From Trachythela sp. YZ-2020 (taxonomy: Eukaryota > Cnidaria > Anthozoa > Malacalcyonacea > Clavulariidae), in contig JADLSH010000367.1 of assembly GCA_016169945.1 (NCBI GenBank), positions 7,427,501 through 7,491,500 of the forward strand: a stretch of 64,000 nt of DNA, in the 5' to 3' direction. A model generated the notes under the pieces. The model did not search any database. It was not told the origin of the DNA and was given only the letters and a program-made list of their open reading frames with translations. Both the position numbers and the translations under genes were made by a program. This document shows positions 35,238 to 47,451 of the stretch, in pieces. Each line of letters begins with the position of its first letter. Within the stretch, counting starts at the first letter, position 1.

Positions 35238-37909
35238 CTGTAAAATATATACCTTGTTTAATTTGGGATTGTGTGAAAAGAGTTGGTATCGTGAGGGTAT
35301 CCTATGCGTATAATTGCATTGGCATAATATATAACATTTGATTATTTACAATGCATTGCTCTAAAACATTTCACCGTTGGGAAAGTCACTAAAAAATTGT
35401 AGTAGCCCGTGCGACATTCTCGGTTAAGTTTAATGATACTTCTATTTATATGAAATTGCACACGAATGTGCATGGACGCATTATTCCTAAAACTTCATTT
35501 TTTTGCAATTGAAAATGTTGGTAAACAGTTAATATGTTTAGAAGCTCTTTAGAACTCTTTGGACTCTTCTAAGTGTACATTCTACATTCTTGTGGAGGTC
35601 AGTACTACTTTTCGAGAGTCTAAAGTCCCTGATCCTCTGTAGTCATATAGAAGCATGATATTTAATAAAAACATACCATTTTTTTCTCCCACCATTATAT
35701 ACTGTTAGTAGTTAAAGCACTTTGAAAAAATATTGGGATTTCGTGTATATACTGGTTAAAATATCACGTAGCCAGTGGCGTGGTGGCTCCAAAATTTCAA
35801 GGGGGACCATGACCATGCAGTGTTAAATTTGGCGCCCCGAAGAGTTATTTCGATACTGGCGCCCCCCCCCCCCCCCAATAGTTCCCTCTTCGGTATTGCC
35901 CCAATTTGAAGTTTCTAACTCAAGGCTGCTTTTCAGTTTAAATCTTCTAAATTTATTTTTAATATTTGACAAATAAGTTAACAAATACATACTAAAACTT
36001 ACGAAACACTAAATTCTGTACATTTATTCTTTTGGTTATTTCATAAGTAACATTTAAATGGATTTAAACTTTTCCGTGCGTGTACGTGCGTATACGAAAA
36101 ACCCACGACTGGAATGCACCCTTTAAGCAATGCTTATAATCTACTACGGGGACGTGACGATAAAATTGTCGCTAACATCTCGAAAACAGCTTTAATTGGT
36201 TTTCATCCCGTCTCTGCAGCTGTCATTGTTTACAACGGTAGTTTTTGCAGTCACAGCTAAAACTGTTAAGTTATAGAGGCTCTTTCTTCGTCGCGTCTCC
36301 GTACTAGATTAAGCATTGGTTACAAGTTCGGAAACATATTTCAGGTAGATTGTTGTAACAACATAAACTACATAAAAAATATATTGTTGTGTCGCAATAG
36401 TATCGTGTTTTATTACTAAATACTAATCATTATCAATACTAATTAAATATATACTAATTGGTGATTTTGGCACCTTTGGCGCGAAAATGACGATGATCTT
36501 TGTAGGATATAATATGTTATATCATTTGGTTGAATAACACAACTGATTGGGACACCATGCAGTGCCGCGTCGGAAGTTATTATTGTGGGGGGACTTAAGG
36601 GGAGAAATATTTCATTTCCGAAGCCTCTGAAGTACATTTTCCGTGTTTCCTGAGAGGAAGTTTTATCAAAGTTATGAAGTTACACAAATAAGAATTAAAG
36701 ATTTTGTAAGACACTTTTTTATCGATTTTTCAATCTTATTCCGAAGTTTCTAAATCTTCGCTCCGTATACAAATACAACGATCAGTGAATTGGTTTTGTT
36801 CCTATTGATATTTACAAAATGCCTATGTAACGACATACTATTACAGTGAATGTATTGTGGCAAGTCTACGGTTGGCTCTGCAAGAAATAGATATATTATA
36901 TGCAATTCTGGATGAGGAAATTGTGCGCTGGAACAATATTTTTGTTGTCCCATCTCGTTTGAGATTCTCATCTCGTTTGAGATTAGATATGTATTTCGAA
37001 AATATTTAATATTTACAAGATTTTGAACCTTATTACATCTTCCTTAAAAAAATAAATAGACAGATAGGGAAAAAACAAAATTTGGACAAAAACTTTAGCA
37101 ACCATTTTTGACGGCCGCAAGTAAACCCAGTAAATATAATGAAATAATAAACTCTCAAATATGAAGTGTGTCGCAAAAAGTACGTGAAAATTTTGCAGCA
37201 GGCTAGTTACAGTAAATTTCGGTCAAATCTTACCCCGCAGGGAAAGTTAAACTTTATAAGAACACGCGCATGTACACAGAATCAGGGATCATATGATCAT
37301 GCGCTCTTGATCATACACAGTTTGAGCTGCCGAATTTATTGAGAATTTCTAGAGAAAACAAATTAGCCTATATGCGGTTCTTGCACAAACTGGCAACCCC
37401 CGTGCTGTCCCCTCACTCTAAGGGTAACGGATGCAGCCGTCCCCGCTGCCCCGTGGCTCCGGCGCCCCTGCGTACTTGAATTAGGCTTACCTGCGAAAAG
37501 CTTTGCTATTTTTATTTTAAACGTGTTGTTTTCCTCTAAACATAAACCAAGAACAAACTTGGCGAAATAACCACGATCAGGGGGACGATACGTACACGTT
37601 AAGGACCAACGTTTTCAATGAAAATGACCTATTTCAGTTTTGTTTATAAATTATAGATATGAAATACAGCAGCCGGTCTTTTGTATTGGTAGTTTGATAC
37701 GAAAGACCCGCTGTTGTATTTAATTCGTATAAACGCTACCTACACTGGCACCACACGTTCGAGAAATTGTAGATATTGATATTGAATAATTATATGAAAC
37801 ATATGTATCATAAGAAATAGATGAATTCATGAGTAATTCATTAGTTAATACCATTGTTTTCATGCTGAAAGCAACTACACGTAGAGCATGTGCTAAAATT
37901 ATATTTTAC
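35238..37909. other. Intron 1 of the YWTD-VWA-EGF gene; no further gene seen
   Basis: AT-rich. A run of about sixteen C lies at 35862. A perfect-looking hairpin sits at 37661-37723 (ATACAGCAGCCGGTCTTTTG and its near complement around AAGACCCGCTGTTGTAT). Open frames on either strand show no domain. Confidence 0.5.
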
Positions 37910-38204
37910 CTTCATAAAAGCACATCTTTTTGTGGCTTCGTCTCCTCTCTTCAAAATATTCTTTCTCTGCTTGACAACATGGTGAATCCATTTCATGATC
38001 TCCATCCAAACAATGTTCACGCCAGTCTATCATATCGTTCCCAAGGTCGTTCCATAGCTTATGACAAAATGGAATATCTTTGTTGCCAACACTGAGACTT
38101 GCACCGAAATATAACAAGATCAATAAGGAAAGAAAAATTTTTGTTCCCAAAAATATGGAACATTTAATTTCGTTGTAGTTGGCTTTTTTAAAGCGACGTG
38201 ACAT
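37910..38204 (-). CDS. First coding exon: signal sequence and Cys-bearing N-terminus
   Basis: A true ATG at 38204 starts MSRRFKKANYNEIKCSIFLG, a basic head followed by a hydrophobic run (about residues 17-38, IFLSLLILLYFGASLSV) fit for a signal peptide or signal anchor. After it come about 60 residues with five cysteines, including a CC pair (PCCQAEKEYFEERRR). The exon ends at GAA G|GTAAAA, phase 1, matching the next exon (Gly codon G|GT). An acceptor-like TTTTTAG abuts the ATG, so a 5' UTR intron, or a trans-splice site if the organism uses one, is likely. I do not recognise the N-terminal Cys segment. Confidence 0.78.
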
Positions 38205-38350
38205 CTAAAAACATGCAATATTGTTAAATAATTTAAATATTATAGACAATAGCATGAATTACATATTGTTTCGATATTCCCCGAGTATAAGAAGGCGTAC
38301 ATTTGTTTCTTCCCTTAGGGACTGAAATATCCGCGACTGGTTAGAATAGA

Positions 38351-38790
38351 ACACACGCAAAAATCTCACATCTTGTAACAAGTCTGCCAACAAGCCGTCA
38401 ACAAGTTGTCACCCAACTGCTTGTCCCAAGTTGTCAACAAGTTTGGAACAAGCTGTTAACAAAGTGTAACAAGCTTGATGGCATTATCAGACTTGTTACA
38501 AGGTTGTTCCAACAAGTCTGTTACATGCTTGATATAACAATATTGTTACAACCTTGAGTTGTCAACCTTGTAACATTCTTGTTGTATCATGGCTGTTACA
38601 GACCTGTTAGAACAACCTTGTAACAAGTCTGATAATGGCATCAAGCTTGTTGCAAGTTGTTAACAGCTTGTTCCAAACTGTTACAACAACTGGGAACAAG
38701 CAGTGCGAAGACAACTTGTTGACAGCTTGTGAACAGATTTGTAACAACTTGTTTTCATACTTGTTACAATTTGTGCGTTTTTACGCGTGT
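38351..38790. mobile_element. Foldback MITE (ACACGCAAAAATCTCAC...GTTTTTACGCGTGT)
   Basis: Larger relative of 22456-22769. The ends are inverted and the interior is built of AACAAGTTG/CAACTTGTT-type words throughout, so the whole element can fold on itself. Confidence 0.8.
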
Positions 38791-39204
38791 AGGTTAAGGT
38801 AATAGTATTCTAATGTTAGCATAAAGATTTTACTTTCTACCTAACGATTTAAACACAGACCATTGCCATAAGCAGAATTTTAGGATACCTTTATAGAAAA
38901 AATATAATTTTCCCGAAAAATCCCAATTTCATGAATAAAATAATATTATATTAACGATCCAAGCCCGTTATATATGAAAGTATACCAGAAAATAGTTTCA
39001 ACACAAGCCAAATTATTGTGGGAGAACGGGATCGGAGCGAGGTGAACCAACATATATTAAATATAGGTGGATACCAATAGCTAGGGGATGCCCTTCTATC
39101 AATCTAGATTACTATTGATAAGAAAAGCTTTTTCCGTAAAGGATTACCATAAACTTTTATATATATTCAAGAAAATGGATTTTGTAAAAAAAAAACATAT
39201 AGTC

Positions 39205-39905
39205 TATATGGTATATCGTAGACTTTAATTCAGCGTCGGCCACGGACATTCGCGTGTGCCTAAAGGATATAAACAAAATCTCGACGTTTCGAGCTAAAGC
39301 CATTCGTCAGAAGCCCTTCGATTATAGGGGTCGAAGGCCTGCGCACAGGCGTTACACTTACGAAAGCGCTATAAATGTCGTACAAGGGAAGGGAAGAGGG
39401 GATATAGAGGAAAGTATATAAGAAGTATTTAAGAGAAAAGAATGAGCTAGATGAAGGAGAGGCGCTCATTGATGCCATCAGGCTGAATGGTGCCAAGTTT
39501 AAAAATGAGACGCTTTTCTTGCTTCCGACGGGTATCATTGCACCAATAATGGGATGAATGGCGCATATTTTCATATCAGAAAAGGAGTGGTTGGCACTGT
39601 TGAAGTGCCTAGCAACCGGTTTGTTGTGCACATTGTTCTTAACATCACGCAAATGCTCAGGGGCCGAAGCCTGCACGCAGGCTATATCTTTACATATTAA
39701 TTATATTTTGTTATGAATGTTATGACTACTTTATTTTCATTGGTTAATATTTTGTTCACGTGACAGCTTTTATAGCGTTGCTATAAAAGCTGATGTAATG
39801 TGTTTATCTGTCTACTAATTTCTCCTGACGAAGGGCTTTAGCTCGAAACGTCGAGATTTTGTTTACATCCTTTAGGCACACGCGAAGCAACCCTCAATTT
39901 GTTCT
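39205..39905 (-). mobile_element. Penelope-like retroelement fragment with inverted terminal segments
   Basis: Coding remnant on the minus strand (39700 to about 39430) plus the same terminal phrase in opposite orientations: GCTTTAGCTCGAAACGTCGA at 39837 on the plus strand, and on the minus strand at about 39279-39300. Partial insertions with inverted terminal copies are usual for Penelope-like elements. The flanks match a second locus: GGAAAATGGATTTGGTAAAA then TATATAGTCTTAAAGAAAAA, 47914 onward, runs without interruption there, so this is a filled site and 47.9 kb is an empty relative. Confidence 0.7.
39430..39700 (-). pseudogene. GIY-YIG endonuclease C-terminal fragment of the Penelope-like element
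   Basis: The minus frame reads HLRDVKNNVHNKPVARHFNS followed by HSFSDMKICAIHP, then after a one-base shift KRLIFKLGTIQPDGINERLS. This is the end of the GIY-YIG module that follows the RT in Penelope-like elements (KPVAxHFN...HSxxDM...LIxxLGTxxPxGIN). The RT itself is missing, so the copy is dead. Confidence 0.72.
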
Positions 39906-39995
39906 ATATAGTCTATATATATAGTCTTAACGAAAAAGTTGATTGCAACTATAAACTGAATAAACATGTATAATTATAAACTGTAGCTAGGCAGA

Positions 39996-42900
39996 ATTAT
40001 GCTAGTCCAAATATGACAAATTATCAAGTTTGATTGTTATACATCATGTTGTTTGTGTTCTATATCAAGTGTATTGTTTTAATAATCAAGTCGTTCGTGT
40101 TTTATATCAAGGGCCGTGTTTTAATAATCACGTCGTTCGTGTTTTACGTCAAGTGTCGTGTTTAAACAGTCAAGTCGTTCGTGTTATACATCAAGTTATT
40201 TTTCATATTTTCGTACTCCAAGTTCATTGCGTTTTACATCAAGTATTTCCCGTTTAATAAATCAAGTTTGGCGTGTGTTTTATATCAAGAAGGGAGAGGA
40301 TAGATTTTGATCAGTTTATCACCCCAGGGGGGTTATAATGCTGGCTCTACCACCGGGGGGTGGGAAATTATGTACGTATTTGTCACGGGGGGATAAGCTC
40401 ACCGGGCAAAAACCTATAAAGTCTACGCGGAAATCGATAGTTTTCGCATTTTACGTCGTCCCATTGCTTTAAATCCCGTCCGATCATGTTTTATTGAGAA
40501 GAACTTGCAAAGGTTTTGGATGCAAATTGCACAGTTTGTGCTGAAATATCGCTCATGTGTGAAATGGTCAACTTCACTCACTTAGTCGGTGCGAGTCAAT
40601 TTGGCCTCGTGGATGGTTTCTTTAACTGGAACTCTCTCGGAATAAGCCTTTCCAAAAGGATGAGGAACTATTTTAGTCATTTTGGCATACAAATCTATTA
40701 TTTCCTTGATTTATGTGGTGATATATAAAAGACGGGACATAACAGGGCAATGAGGCAATCGACATGCTCTACCATTCATGGATTTTCTGACCGCTTCAAA
40801 TTTGAAAGAAATATATATGTTTCATAAATGCGTTTCATACTGTTTACTATTTACCAGAATATTATTCTTGTAATCCAAGATCATATTAACTGGCCCAAAA
40901 ATATAAATCGACTGCATGGGAACAGATTTAAGTGATATTTGGTGTGTTAATGGCAGTGTGGTTACAGCGAGTGCTTTTCATCCTACAAGAGATTCAATTC
41001 CTGCAGTTGTATGATTATTTTTGCCTCCGTCACCTGTGTGAAGAGTGTCTACAATTCGAGTCAATTTGGGGGGAGGGAGGGTGTCCACACCCTTGAATTC
41101 TGTGTTTTGTTTTGGTGGGATTTAAATATTAAATTTGTTTCAAAAAACTGCGATATTTGACCTATATTTCTAGCTAAAAAGCACAATTGAAGGTCATGTA
41201 AAGAAATAATAAATAAAAATACAAAAGAATATAAAATTGCATAGCTATCAACTTTTCATTGTATACACGAAAAACTTACTTAATATACTAAACGCTAGCC
41301 TAAAATTGTAGTTAAAAAGCAGTCGTATGTGACAAAAAAAAACACAAATAAACAATATAATAAAGTGAATGAATTCAGAAGTGAGCAAAAACAACAACAA
41401 CAAAAATGTGAACATAATGAAAAATAACAGATTTACTAAAAACAAAAAAAACAAAAGTTTGAAATTTATTGTTAGATTTGCAATGAAAAATACAGATTTA
41501 CTTACACATAAAGTGGGAAAATGCAAGAAAACAAACCAGGTCTACATTAAATATATAAAGTTTAGGCTTTTTTCTTTCTTGTCCTTTATAAAATGAACAG
41601 AAACAGGATCTGAAAATCGCGAAAAACATCACTCCCCGCCATCAAAAAGGATTGACCGCGCGCGTAGGGGACTGAAAATGACGCACCAGAATTCCTTCAA
41701 TTTCCACCATGTTTGGCTTCACTTTTTGATTAGGTCGTAGTTAGAAGTCAGCCTTCCATGTATTATAGTTCGCTGAGCCAGGCAGAAAAGTGAAGCCAAA
41801 AACATGGCGGATTTTGATGCCATTTGACGCCATTACCATGACGACTGGTCCGAAATGCTCATGGTAATTACCACTGACCAGACTCAAGTCTGAGCCCGCT
41901 ACAGCAATCACACCCCCCTGGTTCTTGCAAATTGCAACGTGAAATCTCGTTGTTTTGGAGTTTTCGACATATCTTTTCGACTGTCAAACGTTTCTTTAAA
42001 GATCTCCAAGTCGTACACGTTATTGTCGTATGTGAAAGACAACAAATAAATATAAAACCGCCGAGAAATTTGGGCAAAGACGATATTTGAACTTTGAAGC
42101 CAGAGGTAACGAGTATAAATTTTAGGTATATACTCAAATATACTTTATTTCCTTAATAGAAAGAGAGTCTTTGTACAACAAGTATTTATAGACTGATCGT
42201 AGAAAATATATTTTGCTTTATTAAACTTAATTTCTTCCCTCAAGGCAATGATTGGTGTATTAAACTGCACAGATATTTTTAAATAGGATTGAAACTCCAC
42301 ATATTTTCACACCACATATTTTTACACTCCATATTTTTATGTCACTAGCGCCATATAAGCTTGAAATCCTATCTCCTCTAAAGGTGATGTTTACTGATAC
42401 ACGGGACAACTTTTAGCGATAACTCGCAATGCAAATCTTTACTGAACCAATCAAATTTCGTATAACTTAATTTGCATTGCGAGTTGTCGCTAAAAGTTGT
42501 CGCGTGTAACATCACCTTAAACATTCCATCTTTATATCACCGCATGAATCAAGCGAATAATAGATTTGTATGCCAAAATATTTCCCCATCCTTTTGGGAA
42601 AGCTTATTCCGAGAGAGTTCTAAGTTACAGAAACCATCCAAGAGACCAAAGCGGACAAAACGTATTTTCGGCAACCGTTGACTCGAACCGACCAAGTGAC
42701 CATTTCACACAACTTTTACCGAGCGATATTTTCACCAGTAATTCAGCACAAACCGTACAATCTGCATCCAAAACCTTTGCAAGATAACTAGTTCGTCCCA
42801 ATAAAACATGAGCTAACATGATCGGACGGGATTTAAAGCAATCAGACGACCTAAAATGCGAAAACTATCGATTTCCCTGTGGACTGTTAGGTTTTTTGGC

Positions 42901-43170
42901 AGGTGAGTCTATTCCCACCGTGACAAATACGTACACAATTCCCACCCCCCGGTGGTGGTAGAGCCAGCATTATAACCCCCTTGTGTCATGAACTGATCAA
43001 AATCTATCCTCTCCATTCTTGATATAAAACACACGTCAAACTTGATTTATTAAACGGGAAATACTTCATGTAAAACACAATGAACTTGATATAGAACACG
43101 AACGACTTGATGTATAACAATCAAACCTTAACTTGATATTTTGTCATATTTGGACTAGCATACATAATTT
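39996..43170. mobile_element. 3.2-kb foldback element with arms of about 650 bp
   Basis: Left arm 39996 to about 40735, right arm about 42530-43170, inverted. Matching phrases: ATGCTAGTCCAAATATGACA at both outer ends, AAAATCGATAGTTTTCGCATTTT-like text inward, and ACAGTTTGTGCTGAA/TTCAGCACAAACCGT. The arms themselves contain short ATATCAAG/AATCAAGTCGTTCGTG repeats (40020-40290). The centre (40736-42529) is AT-rich with no transposase frame. Frames in the arms are not conserved between the two copies, so I treat them as non-coding. Confidence 0.75.
42380..42518. mobile_element. Small palindromic MITE (AAGGTGATGTT...)
   Basis: AAGGTGATGTTTACTGATAC with ACAACTTTTAGCGATAACTC at the left; GAGTTGTCGCTAAAAGTTGT and AACATCACCTT at the right. 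Arms of about 55 bp and a loop of about 30 bp. It abuts the right arm of the foldback element. Confidence 0.8.
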
Positions 43171-44199
43171 TGGAATATATTTTCAGATAAAATAAAATGT
43201 TCACGAAAAACGTCAGGTTTGTAAATAGAATAACATATTAATAGCGTTGTCTCGACGTGACGTCACGAAATCCGACCCCCCGCCAAGACTCAGACAAACA
43301 TTGGCAACTCTTAATATAAATTGTATTATGATTGAGAGCTTGCTGTGAGTTATTTTGATAATTTGATAGTTTGTTTAAAGTTTATTTGTGCGGAATCATA
43401 CACACGTTGTACTTTTTGCTTTAGTCGAAGTGCCAGTGTCGATATTTTTGCTTTGGTTGTTGTAATATAGGCTATTTCATCGCTTTAGTATGGACTATTC
43501 TGTCGCTGCTATAAATAGGTCTACTATCCTATATAGTCTATATTAATATATTGTTGCTTTCGTGTTTATACTAAGTTTGGACGCTTAAAAAACATTTTTT
43601 GTCGATTTAGTGCCCATTATTTTGCTCTTTTGGTGTTTTATATTCGCTTTTATAGTGCCCATTATTTTTAAAATTTACTATTTTGTCGCTGTATTAGTAT
43701 CCACTATTTATAGTCTATTTTGTTTACCTTTTAGTTTTAATACTATAAAAGAAGCTAGGGCTAGGATTGTCTACTATTCTATCGACTATATTCTATCGAC
43801 TATATTCTATATTTAAAATACGGATTTATTTAAAATGAGAGATTAATTGTCACTTATACGTAAAATAATTTCAAATATAAACTCTTTTCACTGAGGAATC
43901 TTCCGTTGATAAGTAAAACTATTTTGATTTGACAATAAAAAAATATGTTGAAAAAATATTTCACAAGCCGGTTAACTTATTGATTTAATAGTCTATTTTT
44001 AAAGTGCTTATGAACGCAAAATGGGTTTTTATTGATTCGGATAAGGCGTGAAAAGTTAGTTAGTAAGTTCTAGATTAGTTTATGGCTTAGACTTTTAGTT
44101 TCGGAGATATAAAGGCTCAAACAGGCAAATTTTGCCATTTTCTGAAAAAAAGTAGCGCGACCAAAATATCACCAAGGGGCCTGGATCCCAGGAACCCAA

Positions 44200-46560
44200 C
44201 TTTGATAAACAACTAAGAAATATATGGCGAAGATATTGATATGTTGTGTTTTTTTTGCATATTTTGTCTAAACGATGTTTCGTTTGTGCGTGATCTTACA
44301 CAGAAAGTACCAACAGTAATATATCTAGCTATCTGACACCTTTTTTGGATGATAAATCACCTATTGCGGCTTTAAACCGATAGAAAAGAGGGCACCGAAA
44401 CTCATCGATCTGAGACATTTGGTGGCAAATACAGGCCATAGTTATCGACCTATAAACAAAGACAAATGTACCCAGTTGTCCCAACATAGGACAGGAATCA
44501 ACATACAGGTAAGCTGTGATTTTAACAAATGCAATGATGTCTATTCGCGCGTATGAACTTTGGATATTTAACGTTGAATCATGTCACCTAAATGTGCATA
44601 TTATTTGCTTAGTATACAATGTCATTGAAGCCAGTATGGATGAAAGGTTCTGCGCCGGACATGTCCGGTGTACAACGGTGTTTGTTGACGCACAAATCGA
44701 TCGAAGTGCTTCTACCTCTGAGAGATTACATACTGCTGTTATAGAATAATATATCATATATGTTTCAATGTGGAAATTATCACAACTTTAATGCCTTTAT
44801 GGTATTTAACTAATATAAATTAATAGGCCATTCTACTTTTAGACTTCAACCTACTTTATATGTGGACTTTCAGTGTCTTGTATTATCCTACACATGTGGT
44901 CAATGTCACATGTTTTATATGACAGTGAGATACTGATGATATATGTTTAATTGATACATGTATTTGGCACAAAGTTGATCACCAAGTGCTGCACTGTCCC
45001 ACTAGTGGAACCACCTTAACCTGAGTAGGCATTTCTGCGGTTAGGCCTTGGTCCCTAAGCCACCTATGTTGAAGAACCTTAGGGAGGCTAACAGAAAATT
45101 CCCTAAATAAAGAGATACACTTCAACATTGTATAGCCCATTAAACTATTTGTTTGTGATTTCATCTAGATTATCAGTGAAGTAAACTGGAACCATCAGTG
45201 AAAGATGAATTAACATTTTTAATTAAATATTTATTAAACATCTTTATCAATATATGTTGCAGTGTGACTCTATTGTCTCTTAAAGAGGCAAGTTCACTTT
45301 TAATAGCTCAGCCCCTTGATCGATTGGATTGGCTTAACCCATTAATTGGCAAATTTTACTCATCAGTGGTAGAGTACTGCCAATTAATGGGTTAACTCGC
45401 TGATTGGATCGGCTAAACTTTAGCTGCTTTTTGGGTAATGGGTTACCTAGAAAAGAGCCAGACTCCCACTATGGAAGAACTTTACCCATCTGGAAGGAGC
45501 GATTCCACTTCTAAAATGTGCAAGGACATCTGGTAGGGGAGGGGGTCAACATCCATTTTCCTCCATGGGGAGGAAGTCGGTTTACCTGCACAGAGAAGCA
45601 CCTTTCCGAGTTACTTAAATCAGCTATGTGGGCATGCCAAGAAAGTTGGATGTGTGTACACTATGAGTAAAGCATACATCACTCTCACACCACACATCTT
45701 ACATCTAATGTGAAAGTTGAAGCATGTTTGCTCTGCCCATGCAGGCAAAGCTACTGTAATAGAAAGTATGAAGTTTTACAGATCACATAAGTACTGGCCT
45801 TATGGCTTATTAAATTAGATATGTTTCCCCCACTAAAACATTCTCAAAAGATGAATATTATTCTAAGCCTATTTATGTGGCAATTAATGTTTAGTGTCGT
45901 CACAATAATTCCATATATCTATATATCCAGTTTATGATATCCGTGTATTGATCATCTTTCAGTTACATGGACAAAGATGACAATCTGCCAACCAATCTTT
46001 CTATGAAAGGTTCTGTGAGAATATACATGGGGGCCAATTCCATTAGATTGTGGGTTGGCCAGTTGCAGTTAACCAGTTACTATTCTTGAAAATGTCCAAA
46101 TTTTGGGCAAATTTGAATGTAAAATTTGTAGGGAAACAAGCTTCCTTGCTAAAGTGAGAACCAACTTTAAAGCAGGTGTAGAAATGAAATGCAACCGATT
46201 CCCATGTCCATGAAGGCATGAAGACTATAAAATGCAGTAAAAGGTTTAAGGTCCATTCCAACAAACTTTTAACCCTTGCATTCGTTCATTTATTTCTTCT
46301 TTCGAAAGAATTTTATAAGCAAGAGGCATCTATGTCCCAGAATTTATAGACATAAGTTACTGTCATCAAGTGTCATGGTCGTCTCCACGATCGACTTTGA
46401 AATCGCATTTAAATCCATTCCTTCGTCTATATTCCACGATTGACGATGCAAACCACTAGAAGGGTTACTTTACACACTCAAAAATGTGTTTGAGTTCAAA
46501 AATGTGTTTTTTTCCTCAAGAAATAGCCGACTTTTCAAGATGATTTATCCAAATGTAATT
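44200..46560. other. Interior of the THAP/SAP element: no firm gene
   Basis: A minus frame at 45164-44979 (ends QVKVVPLVGQCSTW) and a plus stretch ending at donor-like CAG|GTAAGC (44511) might be exon remnants but have no recognisable domain. A 58-bp hairpin at 45336-45393 pairs AACCCATTAATTGGC with GCCAATTAATGGGTT. Confidence 0.35.
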
Positions 46561-46816
46561 GTTTTTATAGTAAAATTAAATACACACGTTCCTGGGACCC
46601 AGTCCCCCGGAAGACGCTACTTTTTTTCCAAAATAGCGACTTTGAGCCTTTATATCTCCGAAACGAAAAGTCTAAGCCAAAAACTAATCTAGAACTTATT
46701 AACTAACTTTTTATGTTCTATCCGAATCAATAAAAACCCATTTTGCGTTCATAAGCACTTTAAATACAGTTCTGTAAAAGAGAGAACCGCCCTTTGGCAC
46801 TGTGTCTGGTTTAAAA

Positions 46817-46975
46817 ATGAATTCTACAACTAGTGCTTCTCCGATAAATTTAACAACTCTCACTGAAAACGACGGCGTTCCCGGCTCATATTTTGAGCAT
46901 GATCCATCAGATTATACTGTCGATCAACTCAAGCGGTGGTTAAAATGTCGAGGCTTGAAGCAAAGTGGTAAACGC
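46817..46975 (+). CDS. SAP-domain N-terminal exon fragment
   Basis: ATG at 46817 opens MNSTTSASPINL and reaches DYTVDQLKRWLKCRGLKQSG, a clear SAP motif (helix-turn-helix for AT-rich DNA). After GKR the frame runs into the antisense of the THAP exon and loses sense. So the SAP coding part stops near 46975, by a splice donor (GTG|GTAAAC is possible) or by a rearrangement breakpoint. Confidence 0.55.
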
Positions 46976-46985
46976 CGAAGGCCCT

Positions 46986-47261
46986 TTACCACTTTGGCCC
47001 TTTATCCGTGGGCCTTTTCTCGCCTGGCCAATGAACTGCACAAATATATGTGTTCCTATTTATCATTGATACATCAAAGTTTTTCCGCGAACATGCTGAA
47101 ACCCAGCGACGAGACTTTTCAATTCCTTGCGACGGTTTTGTTAAAGGTATAAATACCTTTTGCCCAGAAGCTCTCATTTCCTGAAGCGATTTCGGCAATT
47201 TTTCTGGATATCTCGAATCACTTGCACACGTTCCCCAGCAACAGTGCTTAGTACTAACCAT
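46986..47261 (-). CDS. THAP zinc-finger exon
   Basis: ATG at 47261; 91 codons. C-x4-C-type start (HCCWGTCASD), then IPLTKPSQGIEKSRRWVSAC, then YICAVHWPGEKRPTDKGP. This is the THAP order: C2, conserved Trp and Cys in RRWxxAC, and C-x2-H near the end. It reads inward from the right end of the element. It abuts the SAP exon tail to tail, so it is probably a 5' exon whose downstream exons are deleted. In THAP proteins this finger binds short DNA sites such as transposon ends. Confidence 0.65.
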   Translation of the reverse strand: MVSTKHCCWGTCASDSRYPEKLPKSLQEMRASGQKVFIPLTKPSQGIEKSRRWVSACSRKNFDVSMINRNTYICAVHWPGEKRPTDKGPKW

Positions 47262-47451
47262 GTTCTAACTTTGGTGTAAATTTGAATGCGTTTTAGTGCA
47301 GATAAAATAAAAAATATGCCAATGATAGTTCGCTGCTAGTATAATTCTATATTAAATAGTAGTTTGTTTGTCTGAGTCTCGTGGGGGGTCTTAGCTGAGG
47401 GAATCTATTTTTAGCTACGTGAGACAACGCTATTGTTGCAGGTTTTACTGC

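Larger units (their letters stand above)
43240..47435. mobile_element. 4.2-kb element with inverted ends and THAP/SAP exons
   Basis: Both ends begin AATAGCGTTGTCTC (inverted), followed inward by a GACTCAGACAAAC block. A second inverted pair lies deeper: 43980-44110 against about 46600-46770 (CATTTTGCGTTCATAAGCAC and complement). Two protein-domain exons sit near the right end (46817-46975 and 46986-47261). THAP domains are the DNA-binding heads of P-element-like and some other transposases, so this looks like a deletion derivative of such an element. No transposase core was found. Clear target duplications were not seen. Confidence 0.55.

Noticed and set aside
40030..40257. Open frame with repeated VRVLYQ-like words
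   Set aside because: Arises from short tandem repeats in the foldback arm; not preserved in the other arm.
44516..44749. 77-codon frame after a donor-like CAG|GTAAGC
   Set aside because: The frame lies in what would be the intron and shows no domain.
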